A program made the position numbers and the translations under genes. A DNA stretch of 64,000 nucleotides from Hydrogenophaga sp. Its GTDB lineage: Bacteria; Pseudomonadota; Gammaproteobacteria; Burkholderiales; Burkholderiaceae_C. This document shows positions 56,580 to 64,000 of the stretch, one piece after another. Position 1 is the stretch's first letter; each line of letters opens with the position of its first letter. The stretch covers positions 1 through 64,000 of the forward strand of contig NZ_JAUSCF010000010.1 in assembly GCF_030651625.1 (NCBI RefSeq), written 5' to 3'. The notes under the pieces were generated by a model. The model was not told where the DNA came from. It worked only from the letters and a program-made list of their open reading frames with translations, and did not search any database.

Positions 56580-57809
56580 ATGAGCCTCAAACCTCTTTTG
56601 CCCGGCGCCTTGTCCGACCGCGGCCAGCAGATGACCCTGGGCGTCATGGGCGGCGGTCAGCTGGGTCGCATGTTCGTGCAGGCCGCTCAGGCCATGGGCT
56701 ATTTCACGGCGGTGCTGGACCCGGACCCGGCCAGCCCGGCCGGCCTCATCAGCCATTTCCACATTCAGACGCCCTACGACGATGAGCAGGGTCTGGCGCA
56801 GTTGATGCAGCGCTGCGACGCCATCACCACCGAGTTCGAGAACGTGCCCGCGCCTGCGCTGGTGACGCTGGGCGCTCACCGGCCCGTTGCGCCATCGGCG
56901 CCTTGCGTGGCGGTGGCGCAGGACCGCATCAAGGAAAAGGCCCACTTCCTCCAGTGCGCGCCGATCAGTGGTGTCTACCCTGCGCCCTATGCGGCCATCG
57001 ACAGCGACGAATTGCTGGCCTCCGCGCCCGCCGACCTGCTGCCCGGCATCCTGAAAACCGCCCGCCTGGGCTACGACGGCAAAGGCCAGATGCGGGTCGC
57101 CAGCCGCGAAGAACTGGCAGCGGCCTGGGAGCAACTCGGGCGTGTGCCCTGCGTGCTGGAGAAGATGCTGCCGCTTCGGTCGGAATGCTCGGTCATCGTG
57201 GCGCGGGGCACCAATGGCCAGGTGGTCAGCTTCCCGGTGCAGGCCAATACGCACCGCGACGGCATCCTCTCAGTGACCGAGGTCCATGACGGCGCCGTGC
57301 CGGCCGAACTGGCGCAGCGTGCCCAGGCCAGTACCGTTGCCATCGCCAACCACCTGCATTACGTGGGGGTTCTGTGCGTGGAGTACTTTGTGGTGGACAA
57401 CGGCACCGGTGGGCAGGATCTGGTGGTCAACGAGATGGCGCCGCGCCCGCACAACAGCGGCCACTACACCCAGGACGCGTGCGACATCTCTCAGTTCGAG
57501 GCGCAGGTGCGCGCACTGGCCGGCCTGCCGCTGCCTGAACCACGCCAGCACAGCCCGGCCATCATGGTCAACCTGCTGGGCGATCTCTGGTTCGAACCCA
57601 ACGCCGTCCGTCCCCAGCGCAGCGAGCAGCCGGTGTCGCCGCCCTGGGCCCAGGTGCTGGCACTGCCCGGCACCCACCTGCACCTGTACGGCAAGCTGAG
57701 CGCGCGCGAAGGTCGCAAGATGGGCCACCTGAACATCACCGCGCCCACCGTGGCCTCGGTGCGCGACACGGCGGACCAGGTGCTGCGGTTGCTGGGCCTG
57801 AAGAAGTGA
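56580..57809 (+). CDS. purK: N5-carboxyaminoimidazole ribonucleotide synthase
   Basis: Encodes 409 residues from ATG 56580. It is an ATP-grasp enzyme: LGVMGGGQLGRMFVQAAQAMGY, TTEFENVPAPAL, LKTARLGYDGKGQ, and VNEMAPRPHNSGHYTQDAC with the metal-binding residues. It carboxylates AIR using bicarbonate and ATP. Size is slightly above E. coli PurK (355). A repeat copy begins at its stop codon. Confidence 0.96.
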   Translation: MSLKPLLPGALSDRGQQMTLGVMGGGQLGRMFVQAAQAMGYFTAVLDPDPASPAGLISHFHIQTPYDDEQGLAQLMQRCDAITTEFENVPAPALVTLGAHRPVAPSAPCVAVAQDRIKEKAHFLQCAPISGVYPAPYAAIDSDELLASAPADLLPGILKTARLGYDGKGQMRVASREELAAAWEQLGRVPCVLEKMLPLRSECSVIVARGTNGQVVSFPVQANTHRDGILSVTEVHDGAVPAELAQRAQASTVAIANHLHYVGVLCVEYFVVDNGTGGQDLVVNEMAPRPHNSGHYTQDACDISQFEAQVRALAGLPLPEPRQHSPAIMVNLLGDLWFEPNAVRPQRSEQPVSPPWAQVLALPGTHLHLYGKLSAREGRKMGHLNITAPTVASVRDTADQVLRLLGLKK

Positions 57810-57877
57810 CCCCCTTGATGCGCCTGCGGCGCTCTCCCCCAGGGGGCGTCCATGGTGGCCCGGCGAAGCCGGCTCCG
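57808..57877. repeat. Dispersed GC-rich intergenic repeat copy
   Basis: Starting at the purK stop, the sequence has CGCCTGCGGCGCTCTCCCCCAGGGGGCG and GGCCCGGCGAAGCCGGCTCCG, matching the box order of the other copies. It occupies most of the 113-base gap between purK and the Sua5 gene. Confidence 0.75.
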
Positions 57878-57922
57878 AATTGCCGTGGTGATGGGCTTGT
57901 GCTCGCACCGGTTTGAGTGCCC

Positions 57923-58936
57923 ATGCCCCTCGTCCTTGACGCGAACGATCCGGCGGCCATCGAGGCTGCGGCCGGGCGACTGGCCACCGGCTCGCTGGTG
58001 GGCATGCCCACCGAAACCGTGTATGGCCTGGCGGCAGACGCCGACAACGCCAGCGCGGTGCAGCGCATCTTCGAAGCCAAGGGCCGGCCCAGCGACCATC
58101 CGCTGATCGTGCACCTCGCGCCCGGTGCGGGCGAGGGAGGCTGGCGTGCGGGTGTGGAGCACCATGCGCGCGATGTACCGCCGTTCGCACTGGCGCTCAT
58201 GAAAGCCTTCTGGCCCGGGCCGCTCACGCTCATTCTGCCCCGGCGCACGGAGGTGGCGGCCGTCGCGGCGGGCGGACAGGACTCGGTGGGCCTGCGTTGC
58301 CCGGCGCACCCGGTGGCGCAAGCGCTGCTCACCGCGGCACTGGCCCATGGCGTGTCTGGTGTGGCCGCGCCCAGCGCGAACCGCTTCGGCAGGGTCAGCC
58401 CCACCACCGCGCAGCACGTGGCCGAAGAGTTTTCTGCACTGAGCGACGGCGACTTGCTGATTCTGGATGGCGGCGCCTGCCCGGTGGGCATTGAATCGAC
58501 CATTGTGGACTGCTCGCGAGGAGCGCCCGTGCTGCTGCGCCCCGGCATGGTCACCTTGGCGCAGCTGGAAGCGGCGTGCGGGCAGCCGGTGCGCGAGCGC
58601 GACGAGGCCGCGCCGCGCGCCTCGGGCACGCTGGCCTCGCACTACGCGCCGCGCGCCAAGGTTCGGTTGATGGATGCGAAGCCGCTGCAGGCGGCGCTGG
58701 ATGTGCTGGGCGCTGATGCAAGGCACATCGCCGTCTACGCGCGCAGTCCGATCAAGGCCCACCGCAACACGGCCATCCGGCGCATGCCGGGCGATGCAGC
58801 GGCGGCGGCACAAGAGCTGTTTGCCTTGCTGCGCGAGATCGACGCCACGGGTGTGCGCCTGATCTGGGTGGAGACGCCGCCGGCCTCGCCCGAATGGGAT
58901 GGGGTGCGCGATCGGCTGGAGCGGGCAGCGGCTTAG
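57923..58936 (+). CDS. Threonylcarbamoyl-AMP synthase, Sua5 type
   Basis: Encodes 337 residues from ATG 57923 (GTG 57917 possible). The YrdC domain has GSLVGMPTETVYGLAADA, EAKGRPSDHPLIVHL and the SANRFGRVSPT nucleotide loop. A C-terminal Sua5 domain follows (about 230-337) after the linker PRASGTLASHYAPR. It makes TC-AMP for the t6A modification of ANN-decoding tRNAs, the same pathway as TsaB encoded at 61112. Confidence 0.94.
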   Translation: MPLVLDANDPAAIEAAAGRLATGSLVGMPTETVYGLAADADNASAVQRIFEAKGRPSDHPLIVHLAPGAGEGGWRAGVEHHARDVPPFALALMKAFWPGPLTLILPRRTEVAAVAAGGQDSVGLRCPAHPVAQALLTAALAHGVSGVAAPSANRFGRVSPTTAQHVAEEFSALSDGDLLILDGGACPVGIESTIVDCSRGAPVLLRPGMVTLAQLEAACGQPVRERDEAAPRASGTLASHYAPRAKVRLMDAKPLQAALDVLGADARHIAVYARSPIKAHRNTAIRRMPGDAAAAAQELFALLREIDATGVRLIWVETPPASPEWDGVRDRLERAAA

Positions 58937-58942
58937 AAGGGT

Positions 58943-59060
58943 GAACCCCCCGCGTCGCCTTCGGCGCCACCCCCCTGAAAGGGGGGCGACACCAGAGGCC
59001 CTGCAAAGCCGGTTCCTCGGTGTCTCTGGAAGGAGGCATTGCGCGCCGGAGGAGAAACTC
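58943..59060. repeat. Dispersed GC-rich intergenic repeat copy
   Basis: Contains CGCCTTCGGCGCCACCCCCC, a CCCCCCTGAAAGGGGGG hairpin, CCTGCAAAGCCGGTTCCTCGG, and TCTGGAAGGAGGCATTGCGC. The copy at 63507 has the same boxes. It separates the Sua5 gene from the convergent SemiSWEET gene. Confidence 0.8.
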
Positions 59061-59093
59061 CTCAGACGAAACCTATGCCATTCACCCGTTGTC

Positions 59094-59363
59094 TCAGTCG
59101 CGCGATGGGCGCCCGTACCGGAGTTTCATGGTCAGGATGGCCAAAGCCAGCACGAGTGTGACCGCGTTGGCTACGACCACCGGCCATGCTTTGAGCGACA
59201 GGCCGTAGATCAGCCACAAGGCGACACCCAGCGTGAACGTGCTGTACATGCCCAGAGAGATGCCGCTCACGTTGCGCGTGCGAAAGGTCAGCCAGGCCTG
59301 TGGCATGAAGCTGAAGGTGGTCAGGCAGGCGGCGAGGTAGCCGATCAGGTCGTCGATGTGCAT
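59094..59363 (-). CDS. SemiSWEET / PQ-loop small sugar transporter
   Basis: Encodes 89 residues with three membrane helices. The PQ motif occurs in TTFSFMPQAWLTFRTRNVSGIS, and SLGMYSTFTLGVALWLIYGL is the middle helix. SemiSWEETs dimerise to make a sugar facilitator; substrate is unknown here. It lies 51 bases downstream of dacB on the same strand and may be cotranscribed. Confidence 0.93.
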   Translation of the reverse strand: MHIDDLIGYLAACLTTFSFMPQAWLTFRTRNVSGISLGMYSTFTLGVALWLIYGLSLKAWPVVVANAVTLVLALAILTMKLRYGRPSRD

Positions 59364-59414
59364 GACGGAAATGGTAGCGGGGCTGCCAGGGGCGGGCAGC
59401 CCCTGGCACCAATG

Positions 59415-60962
59415 TCAGTCGGCCTGACGGGCGGTCCATTCCACCAGCGCATCCAGCGCTGGACGTGCAGCGGGTGCGTTGGGGTGGTTGATGAAGGCGA
59501 CCACCGCATAGCGTGTGCCGTTGGCGGCGTTCACGTAGCCAGCCACGCCGGTCACATCGCGCAAGGTGCCCGTCTTGAGCCAGGCGTTACCGCGGGCGGC
59601 GCTGTTCGGGGCGCTGGCCATGCGGGCCGCCGTACCCTTCACGCCTGCGATGGAAAGCGATTGAACAAAGGCATCACCCTTGGGGTGGCGCACGGCGTGG
59701 CGCAGCAGATTGGCCAGCGCTTCCGGGGTGATGCGCTCGTCGCGGGAGAGGCCGGAGCCGTTGTCGACCACAGGTGCCGAATAGCGCGTGCCAAACGTGC
59801 GGTGCCACCAGGTGGCGATCGCTTCGCGGGAGCGCTCATAGCGGGCAGGGCGCAGCACCAACTGGCGGTCGGCCACCCTGCCCTCGGTCATCACCTGCGT
59901 GGGCGGAATCTGGCCCAGCGTGAGGAATACCTGCTGGGCCATCACGTTGTTGCTCCACTGGTTCACGTCGGTGATGATGTCGGAGAGTGGCAGTGAGCGC
60001 GCGTCGTGCAGCAGGCGGGCGCCGGGGGGTGTGAGGCCGGTGCGCACGACACCGGTGATCGAGCCGCCCGATGCGCGCCACAGGCCTTCGATGGCTCGTG
60101 CGGCGTAACTGGCCGGGTCCTGGTAGGCCACCGGCCAGACCCGCTCTCCGCAACGTTGCGGGTAGCTGCCCTCGAAGCGGATGGAATTGGCGTCGTCAAA
60201 CCGGGCATGCAGACTGCCCCGCCAGTCGCCACAAGCCTCACGGCTCAGGCGAACGGTCGGTTCAATGGTCAGCCCCTCCATGGGGGGCTCGCTGCGCACA
60301 TGGGCCACACCCGCCCCTGGAACGGGTACGAAGGTCAGCACCACCGACTTGAAATTGACCAGCAAGGCGTCGGGCGCGGCGTTGTAGGGTCGCAAGGCCT
60401 CACCGTCGAAGGCGCCTGGGTCGTGCGCAGGCAGTTCAAAGGCGCTGTGGTCGAGCACCATGTCGCCCAGAATCATGCGCACGCCCTGTGCCTGCAGGCT
60501 GAAATACGCTTCCTGCAAGCGTTCCATGACCAGCTTGGGGTCACCGCCACCGCGCACATACAGATTGCCGCGGAGCACGCCCTGTTCGATCTGACCGTCG
60601 GTGTAGAAGCCGGTGTTCCAGGTGAAGTCAGGGCCGAGCAGGTCGATGGCGGCGTAGGTGGTCACCAGTTTCATCACCGACGCCGGATTCACGCTGGCCC
60701 CGGCCCGGTGGCGCAGGCGCGGGTGGGCGGACGCATCTGTGGACACCACCAGAGCCGACATGGCACCAGTGGGTACACCCGCACGCTGCAACGCGGCGAG
60801 CACCTGCGGAGGCAGCGCATCACCAGCCGCCGGCAATTGGGCACAGGCCGGCAATGCCAGCGCTGCCAGGCACGCCAGCACGCCCTGCCGCCACCCTCGC
60901 GTGCGCGGTTGCCGGCCCGCGGATAGCGATGGCGTTCGAGAGTGCAGCGAGCGTGTGAACAT
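59415..60962 (-). CDS. dacB: D-alanyl-D-alanine carboxypeptidase/endopeptidase (PBP4)
   Basis: Encodes 515 residues from ATG 60962. A signal peptide (VLACLAALALPACAQ) is preceded by a basic stretch. The penicillin-binding motifs are SVMK (Ser95, Lys98), SNN in QWSNNVMAQQV, and KTG in LKTGTLRDVTG, typical of class C PBP4 with the large insertion between SxxK and SxN. It trims or cleaves cross-links in peptidoglycan. Upstream in-frame codons to 61271 read across the tsaB start region and are rejected. It diverges from tsaB. Confidence 0.94.
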   Translation of the reverse strand: MFTRSLHSRTPSLSAGRQPRTRGWRQGVLACLAALALPACAQLPAAGDALPPQVLAALQRAGVPTGAMSALVVSTDASAHPRLRHRAGASVNPASVMKLVTTYAAIDLLGPDFTWNTGFYTDGQIEQGVLRGNLYVRGGGDPKLVMERLQEAYFSLQAQGVRMILGDMVLDHSAFELPAHDPGAFDGEALRPYNAAPDALLVNFKSVVLTFVPVPGAGVAHVRSEPPMEGLTIEPTVRLSREACGDWRGSLHARFDDANSIRFEGSYPQRCGERVWPVAYQDPASYAARAIEGLWRASGGSITGVVRTGLTPPGARLLHDARSLPLSDIITDVNQWSNNVMAQQVFLTLGQIPPTQVMTEGRVADRQLVLRPARYERSREAIATWWHRTFGTRYSAPVVDNGSGLSRDERITPEALANLLRHAVRHPKGDAFVQSLSIAGVKGTAARMASAPNSAARGNAWLKTGTLRDVTGVAGYVNAANGTRYAVVAFINHPNAPAARPALDALVEWTARQAD

Positions 60963-61111
60963 GGAGTCGATTATGAGGCGCGGCGTGGTGTCGGGTGTGA
61001 AATGGGAAGGCGAAAGGTCGCGATTCACGTGCCATCGGCAAAGGACGTTTTGCACGCGGGTCGCTCCCTCGGTCAGCGGCTCTGATGCCGGCGGTGGCCG
61101 ATAATGACCGC

Positions 61112-61981
61112 ATGTCGTTAACGTCTGACCCTTCACCTGTTGCGCGCTGTTCCGGGCAACGGTTTCTCGCGATCGAATCCAGCACCGACACGCTTTCCAT
61201 CGCGCTGGGTTCTGGCGCAGAAGGTGACACAACGTGGAGCCACACCGGTCCGGGGGCGGCGCAGGCTTCAATCAGCTTGTTGCCGCAAGTGCGCGATTTG
61301 CTGGATCAGGCCGGCTGGCCCCTGCAAACCCTGGACGCGGTGGTGTTCGCGCGAGGCCCCGGTTCGTTCACAGGGCTGCGCACCGCCTGCGCCGTGGCAC
61401 AGGGGCTGGCTTATGGCGCGCAGGCCCTGGGTCGGGCAGGCGGGTTGCCCGTGTTGCCTGTGGACACCTTGCTGGCGCTGGCCGATGAAGCGCGCTTCAA
61501 TGTGCATCAAGCCGGGGGCACACCGCCCCAGTACATCGTGGCTTTGCTTGATGCGCGCATGAGCGAGTTGTACGTGGCGGTCTACAGCAATCACCCTGAA
61601 GGCTTGCAAGAAATTGCGCCGGCCCGCCTCTGTGCGCCGCAAGACCTCGACGCCCACCTTTTCACCTGCCTGGAATCATCGAACCGGATGGGCGTGCCAG
61701 GTGCCGACCCAACCGCTCCCGCCATCTCCGCAGCGCTATGGGCCGGCAACGCATTCGCAGCCTATCCCGAACTTGTGGCAGGGCGCTCCATGGCACCCCT
61801 GACCTTGCTGCCCACCGCCGCAGCCTTGCTGCGTCTCGCGCCAGGCCTGCTGGCCAAGGGTGCGGCCGTCGCCGCACAAGATGCCTTGCCTCTCTACGTG
61901 CGCGACAAGGTCGCCCAGACCACCGCCGAGCGTGAACAGCGGCGGGTCGCAGCATCGTTCGCTCCTTTGGCGGGCGCCTGA
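61112..61981 (+). CDS. tsaB: tRNA threonylcarbamoyladenosine complex protein TsaB
   Basis: Encodes 289 residues from ATG 61112. FLAIESSTDTLSIALG is the ASKHA-fold start, and VVFARGPGSFTGLRTACAVAQGLAYG is the TsaB signature. TsaB binds TsaD and TsaE to transfer the threonylcarbamoyl group made by Sua5 to A37 of tRNA. The C-terminal half is longer than E. coli TsaB (231) with an Ala-rich region. rimI follows after 10 bases. Confidence 0.94.
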   Translation: MSLTSDPSPVARCSGQRFLAIESSTDTLSIALGSGAEGDTTWSHTGPGAAQASISLLPQVRDLLDQAGWPLQTLDAVVFARGPGSFTGLRTACAVAQGLAYGAQALGRAGGLPVLPVDTLLALADEARFNVHQAGGTPPQYIVALLDARMSELYVAVYSNHPEGLQEIAPARLCAPQDLDAHLFTCLESSNRMGVPGADPTAPAISAALWAGNAFAAYPELVAGRSMAPLTLLPTAAALLRLAPGLLAKGAAVAAQDALPLYVRDKVAQTTAEREQRRVAASFAPLAGA

Positions 61982-61991
61982 CCGAAGCTCG

Positions 61992-62618
61992 ATGGTGAAG
62001 ACAGCCTTGCCCTTGGCACCTTCCGCACGAGAGGGATCACCGCAAGTCGTGGGCTGGCAGGCAACCGACTGGCCCGACGCTGTGCCGGTAACTGCCGATC
62101 GCCGCATCGCCTTCGAACCCATGACCGAAGCCGATCTGGACGCTGTGCAGGCTGTCGAGGCCAGCGCCTACGCACACCCCTGGTCGCGCAAGCACTTTCA
62201 CGATTCGCTGCAATCGGGCCACCCGGCCATGATGCTGCTGGGGGAAGCGCTACCAGGTGATGCGCCGCATCCCGAACGTCCGGATGGTCGAGTGTTGCTG
62301 GGGTATCTGGTGGCCATGCCCGGCGTCGACGAAGTGCATCTGCTCAACATCACTGTGGCCCCTGCGCACCAGCGGGTGGGTTGGGCGCGCTTCATGCTCG
62401 ATGCATTGGCCCTTTGGTCGCGTGGTCAAGGTGCCCAGTGGCTCTGGCTCGAAGTGCGTCAGGGCAACCTGCCCGCCCGCCGCCTCTATGAAAGCCATGG
62501 CTTTGCCCAGGTGGGGCTGCGCAAGGGCTACTACCCGAATGGCACCTTCCAGAGGGAAGACGCCGTGGTCATGAGCCTGAATTTGATGGCGGCGCCCGCC
62601 CCGGGAGTGGGGGCATGA
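61992..62618 (+). CDS. rimI: Ribosomal protein S18-alanine N-acetyltransferase
   Basis: Encodes 208 residues from ATG 61992. The GNAT core has EASAYAHPWSRKHFHDSL, then VHLLNITVAPAHQRVGWARFMLDAL (motif A) and WLEVRQGNLPARRLYESHGFAQVGLRKGYY, which is strongly RimI-like. An N-terminal extension of ~40 residues is present. It acetylates S18 in E. coli. It sits in the tsaB-rimI-udg operon and overlaps the next gene by four bases. Confidence 0.93.
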   Translation: MVKTALPLAPSAREGSPQVVGWQATDWPDAVPVTADRRIAFEPMTEADLDAVQAVEASAYAHPWSRKHFHDSLQSGHPAMMLLGEALPGDAPHPERPDGRVLLGYLVAMPGVDEVHLLNITVAPAHQRVGWARFMLDALALWSRGQGAQWLWLEVRQGNLPARRLYESHGFAQVGLRKGYYPNGTFQREDAVVMSLNLMAAPAPGVGA

Positions 62619-63571
62619 GCGAATTGCCTGCTGAAAGCGAGCGCGATGTGTCTTTCGTGACGCAACTGGACACTCGCCAGCGCGCCATGCTGGCGGAAAT
62701 GGGTGTGCGCGTCTGGGCGCCCAGGCTGCGGCCGACCGATGCAGTTGTGGATGAAGGAGCTGCGGCGCAGAAACCTGCTGCCGCGCCGGTACCGACCGAA
62801 TTGGCGCATGTGCAGAAGGCGGGACACCACCCGGTGGCGCAGCGCACGTACGAGCAGGGCACATCAGGGGCACCTGCCGCCCGGCCGGTGGCCGGTCCGG
62901 CTTCTGTGATCGCGCAGACAGGCGCAGGTGGATCGCGCCCGGCCGGCGTCGAAACCATGGACTGGCCGGCCCTGCAAGCGGCCGTGGCAGACTGTCGCGC
63001 CTGCGGGTTGTGCCAGGGCCGAACGAACACGGTTTTTGGCGTGGGCGACACCCGGGCCGACTGGATGATCGTGGGTGAAGCGCCGGGCGAAAACGAAGAC
63101 CGCCAAGGTGAGCCCTTCGTTGGGGCGGCTGGCCAGTTGCTCGACAACATGCTGCGTGCGGTTGGCCGCAGTCGCTCCGCTGAGGGTGAAAAGGGCGCCT
63201 ACATCGCCAACGTGATCAAGTGCCGTCCCCCCGCGAACCGCAACCCGCAACCGACCGAAGTGGCGCAGTGCGAACCCTACCTGGCGCGCCAGGTGGCTCT
63301 GGTGAAGCCCAAGGTGATCATCGCAATGGGCCGCTTCGCCGTGTTGTCCCTGCTGAAAACCACCGATCCCATCGGCCGCCTCCGGGGCCAGGTTCACCAC
63401 TACGAAGGCGTGCCCGTGATCGTGACCTACCACCCGGCCTACCTGCTGCGCACCCCTACCGACAAAGGCAAGGCGTGGGCCGATCTGTGCCTGGCGATGG
63501 AGGTAGTGAGCACCCCCCTGAAAGATGGGGAACACCCCCCTGCGCCGCAACGCGGCTTCCCCCCTCTCTGA
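62615..63571 (+). CDS. Uracil-DNA glycosylase, family 4 (Fe-S), with repeat-derived C-terminus
   Basis: Encodes 318 residues. Four cysteines of the iron-sulfur cluster are in DCRACGLC (127, 130; also 133), IKCRPP (203) and QCEPY (219). The catalytic motifs are MIVGEAPGENEDRQGEPFVG and TYHPAYLLR. The N-terminal ~110 residues are Ala/Pro-rich and variable. The last ~19 residues (from about 300, TPLKDGEHPPAPQRGFPPL) are encoded by a dispersed repeat copy. It removes uracil from DNA. Confidence 0.94.
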   Translation: MSELPAESERDVSFVTQLDTRQRAMLAEMGVRVWAPRLRPTDAVVDEGAAAQKPAAAPVPTELAHVQKAGHHPVAQRTYEQGTSGAPAARPVAGPASVIAQTGAGGSRPAGVETMDWPALQAAVADCRACGLCQGRTNTVFGVGDTRADWMIVGEAPGENEDRQGEPFVGAAGQLLDNMLRAVGRSRSAEGEKGAYIANVIKCRPPANRNPQPTEVAQCEPYLARQVALVKPKVIIAMGRFAVLSLLKTTDPIGRLRGQVHHYEGVPVIVTYHPAYLLRTPTDKGKAWADLCLAMEVVSTPLKDGEHPPAPQRGFPPL

Positions 63572-63670
63572 CGCCTTCGGCTTGGAGGGGGGACGGCGGC
63601 TCGGGCCGGCGGAGCCGGACCCTTGTCGCCCCTGGAAGGGGGGCATCTCGCGCCGATGGAGGCTACGCTC
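63507..63670. repeat. Dispersed GC-rich repeat copy overlapping the glycosylase 3' end
   Basis: Contains CCCCCCTGAAAGATGGGG, CGCCGCAACGCGGCTTCCCCC, CGCCTTCGGCTTGGAGGGGGGA, GGCGGAGCCGGACCC and CCCCTGGAAGGGG. The box order equals the other copies. It starts inside the glycosylase gene and runs past its stop. Confidence 0.85.
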
Positions 63671-63739
63671 CGGACACAGGCCCCCACCCCAGCCCTCCCC
63701 CAGCAGGGAAGGGAGTGAAGGCACGCGCGCCTGAGGGGT

Positions 63740-64000
63740 AGTCCGATCCCGATCCCGATTCCGCACCCCGCCGTGTGGCCGGGCTGAGCAGCGCAGGGGC
63801 GTGGGGATCAGAAATTCGCATGTCCGGAGGACGCGCAGCGGACAAGTTTGCGAATTTCCCCCACGACGCGAGCAGCGCAAGGAACCGCGCAGCGGACCGG
63901 ACTTCGGCTCGCCTTTCTTTGGCAAGACGGTGGAGCGAGAGCAGCCATCCAGGGCACCCGTGGAACCGGCTTGTATGGTTGAGGTGTTGGGGTGGAGGGC
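63740..64000. repeat. Gene-free end of window with second repeat family
   Basis: CCGTGTGGCCGGGCTGAGCAG (63773-63793) and CTCGCCTTTCTTTGGCAAG near 63908 also occur, inverted and diverged, in 28950-29180. The segment 63805-63860 includes a GAAATTCGCA/TGCGAATTTC inverted repeat. No coding sequence is recognised up to base 64000. Confidence 0.65.

Overview
The window is a chromosomal segment of a high-GC betaproteobacterium. Gene content (S10 ribosomal block ending at rpsQ, atpIBEFHAGDC, lipA-lipB-DUF493, a regulatory-PTS trio, ArsJ-type arsenic genes, purC/purE/purK) and the GC-rich, hairpin-forming intergenic repeats fit the Burkholderiales, most likely Comamonadaceae close to Hydrogenophaga. 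This placement is inference from gene content and style; no database was searched.

Layout. 1-5830: the 3' end of tuf, then the S10 ribosomal genes rpsJ-rplCDWB-rpsS-rplV-rpsC-rplP-rpmC-rpsQ, with a duplicated repeat and a good promoter between rpsJ and rplC and an intrinsic terminator after rpsQ. 5900-13000: small redox and transport genes (peroxiredoxin, acetyltransferase, cytochrome b561, cytochrome c', two thioredoxin-fold proteins, a family III CoA-transferase, a lipoprotein, an MFS carrier). 13000-20400: EIIA/HPr/EI without sugar permeases, a DMT exporter, a DUF4124 protein, and an aminotransferase-DUF493-lipB-lipA run. 20420-28050: a complete F1Fo ATP synthase operon between a strong promoter and a strong terminator. 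28270-37600: a cyclic-nucleotide-domain protein without HTH, LemA plus two TPM-domain proteins, an NTF2-like protein, a YheT hydrolase, a dihaem cytochrome c, tRNA-Arg(CCG), an SBF transporter and an acyl-CoA ligase.

37780-43340 is the most accessory-looking block: a seven-gene arsenic operon on the minus strand, transcribed GAPDH-arsJ-arsR-arsC(LMW/Trx type)-acr3-arsC(Grx type)-arsH. It combines arsenate reduction by two unrelated reductases, arsenite export, ArsJ-type arsenate export as 1-arseno-3-phosphoglycerate, and organoarsenical oxidation. Next to it are a BLUF blue-light receptor overlapped by a small Cys-rich ORF, and a 266-bp MITE-like element with 26-bp terminal inverted repeats flanked by TA. 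The MITE lies directly upstream of a DEDDh exonuclease gene.

45880-64000 returns to core metabolism: pyk, fba, a PHB-depolymerase-type esterase, purC behind a promoter-proximal terminator, DUF2855, a LysR regulator facing mmsA, cnoX, purE-purK, a Sua5 tRNA-modification enzyme, SemiSWEET, dacB, and a tsaB-rimI-udg operon. Two dispersed GC-rich repeat families occur between genes; one copy has apparently supplied the C-terminal codons of the uracil-DNA glycosylase. I found no CRISPR array, prophage, transposase gene or rRNA. Candidates for something less described are the MITE and its neighbouring exonuclease, the Cys-rich ORF coupled to the BLUF protein, and the purC leader; none is proven to be a new system.
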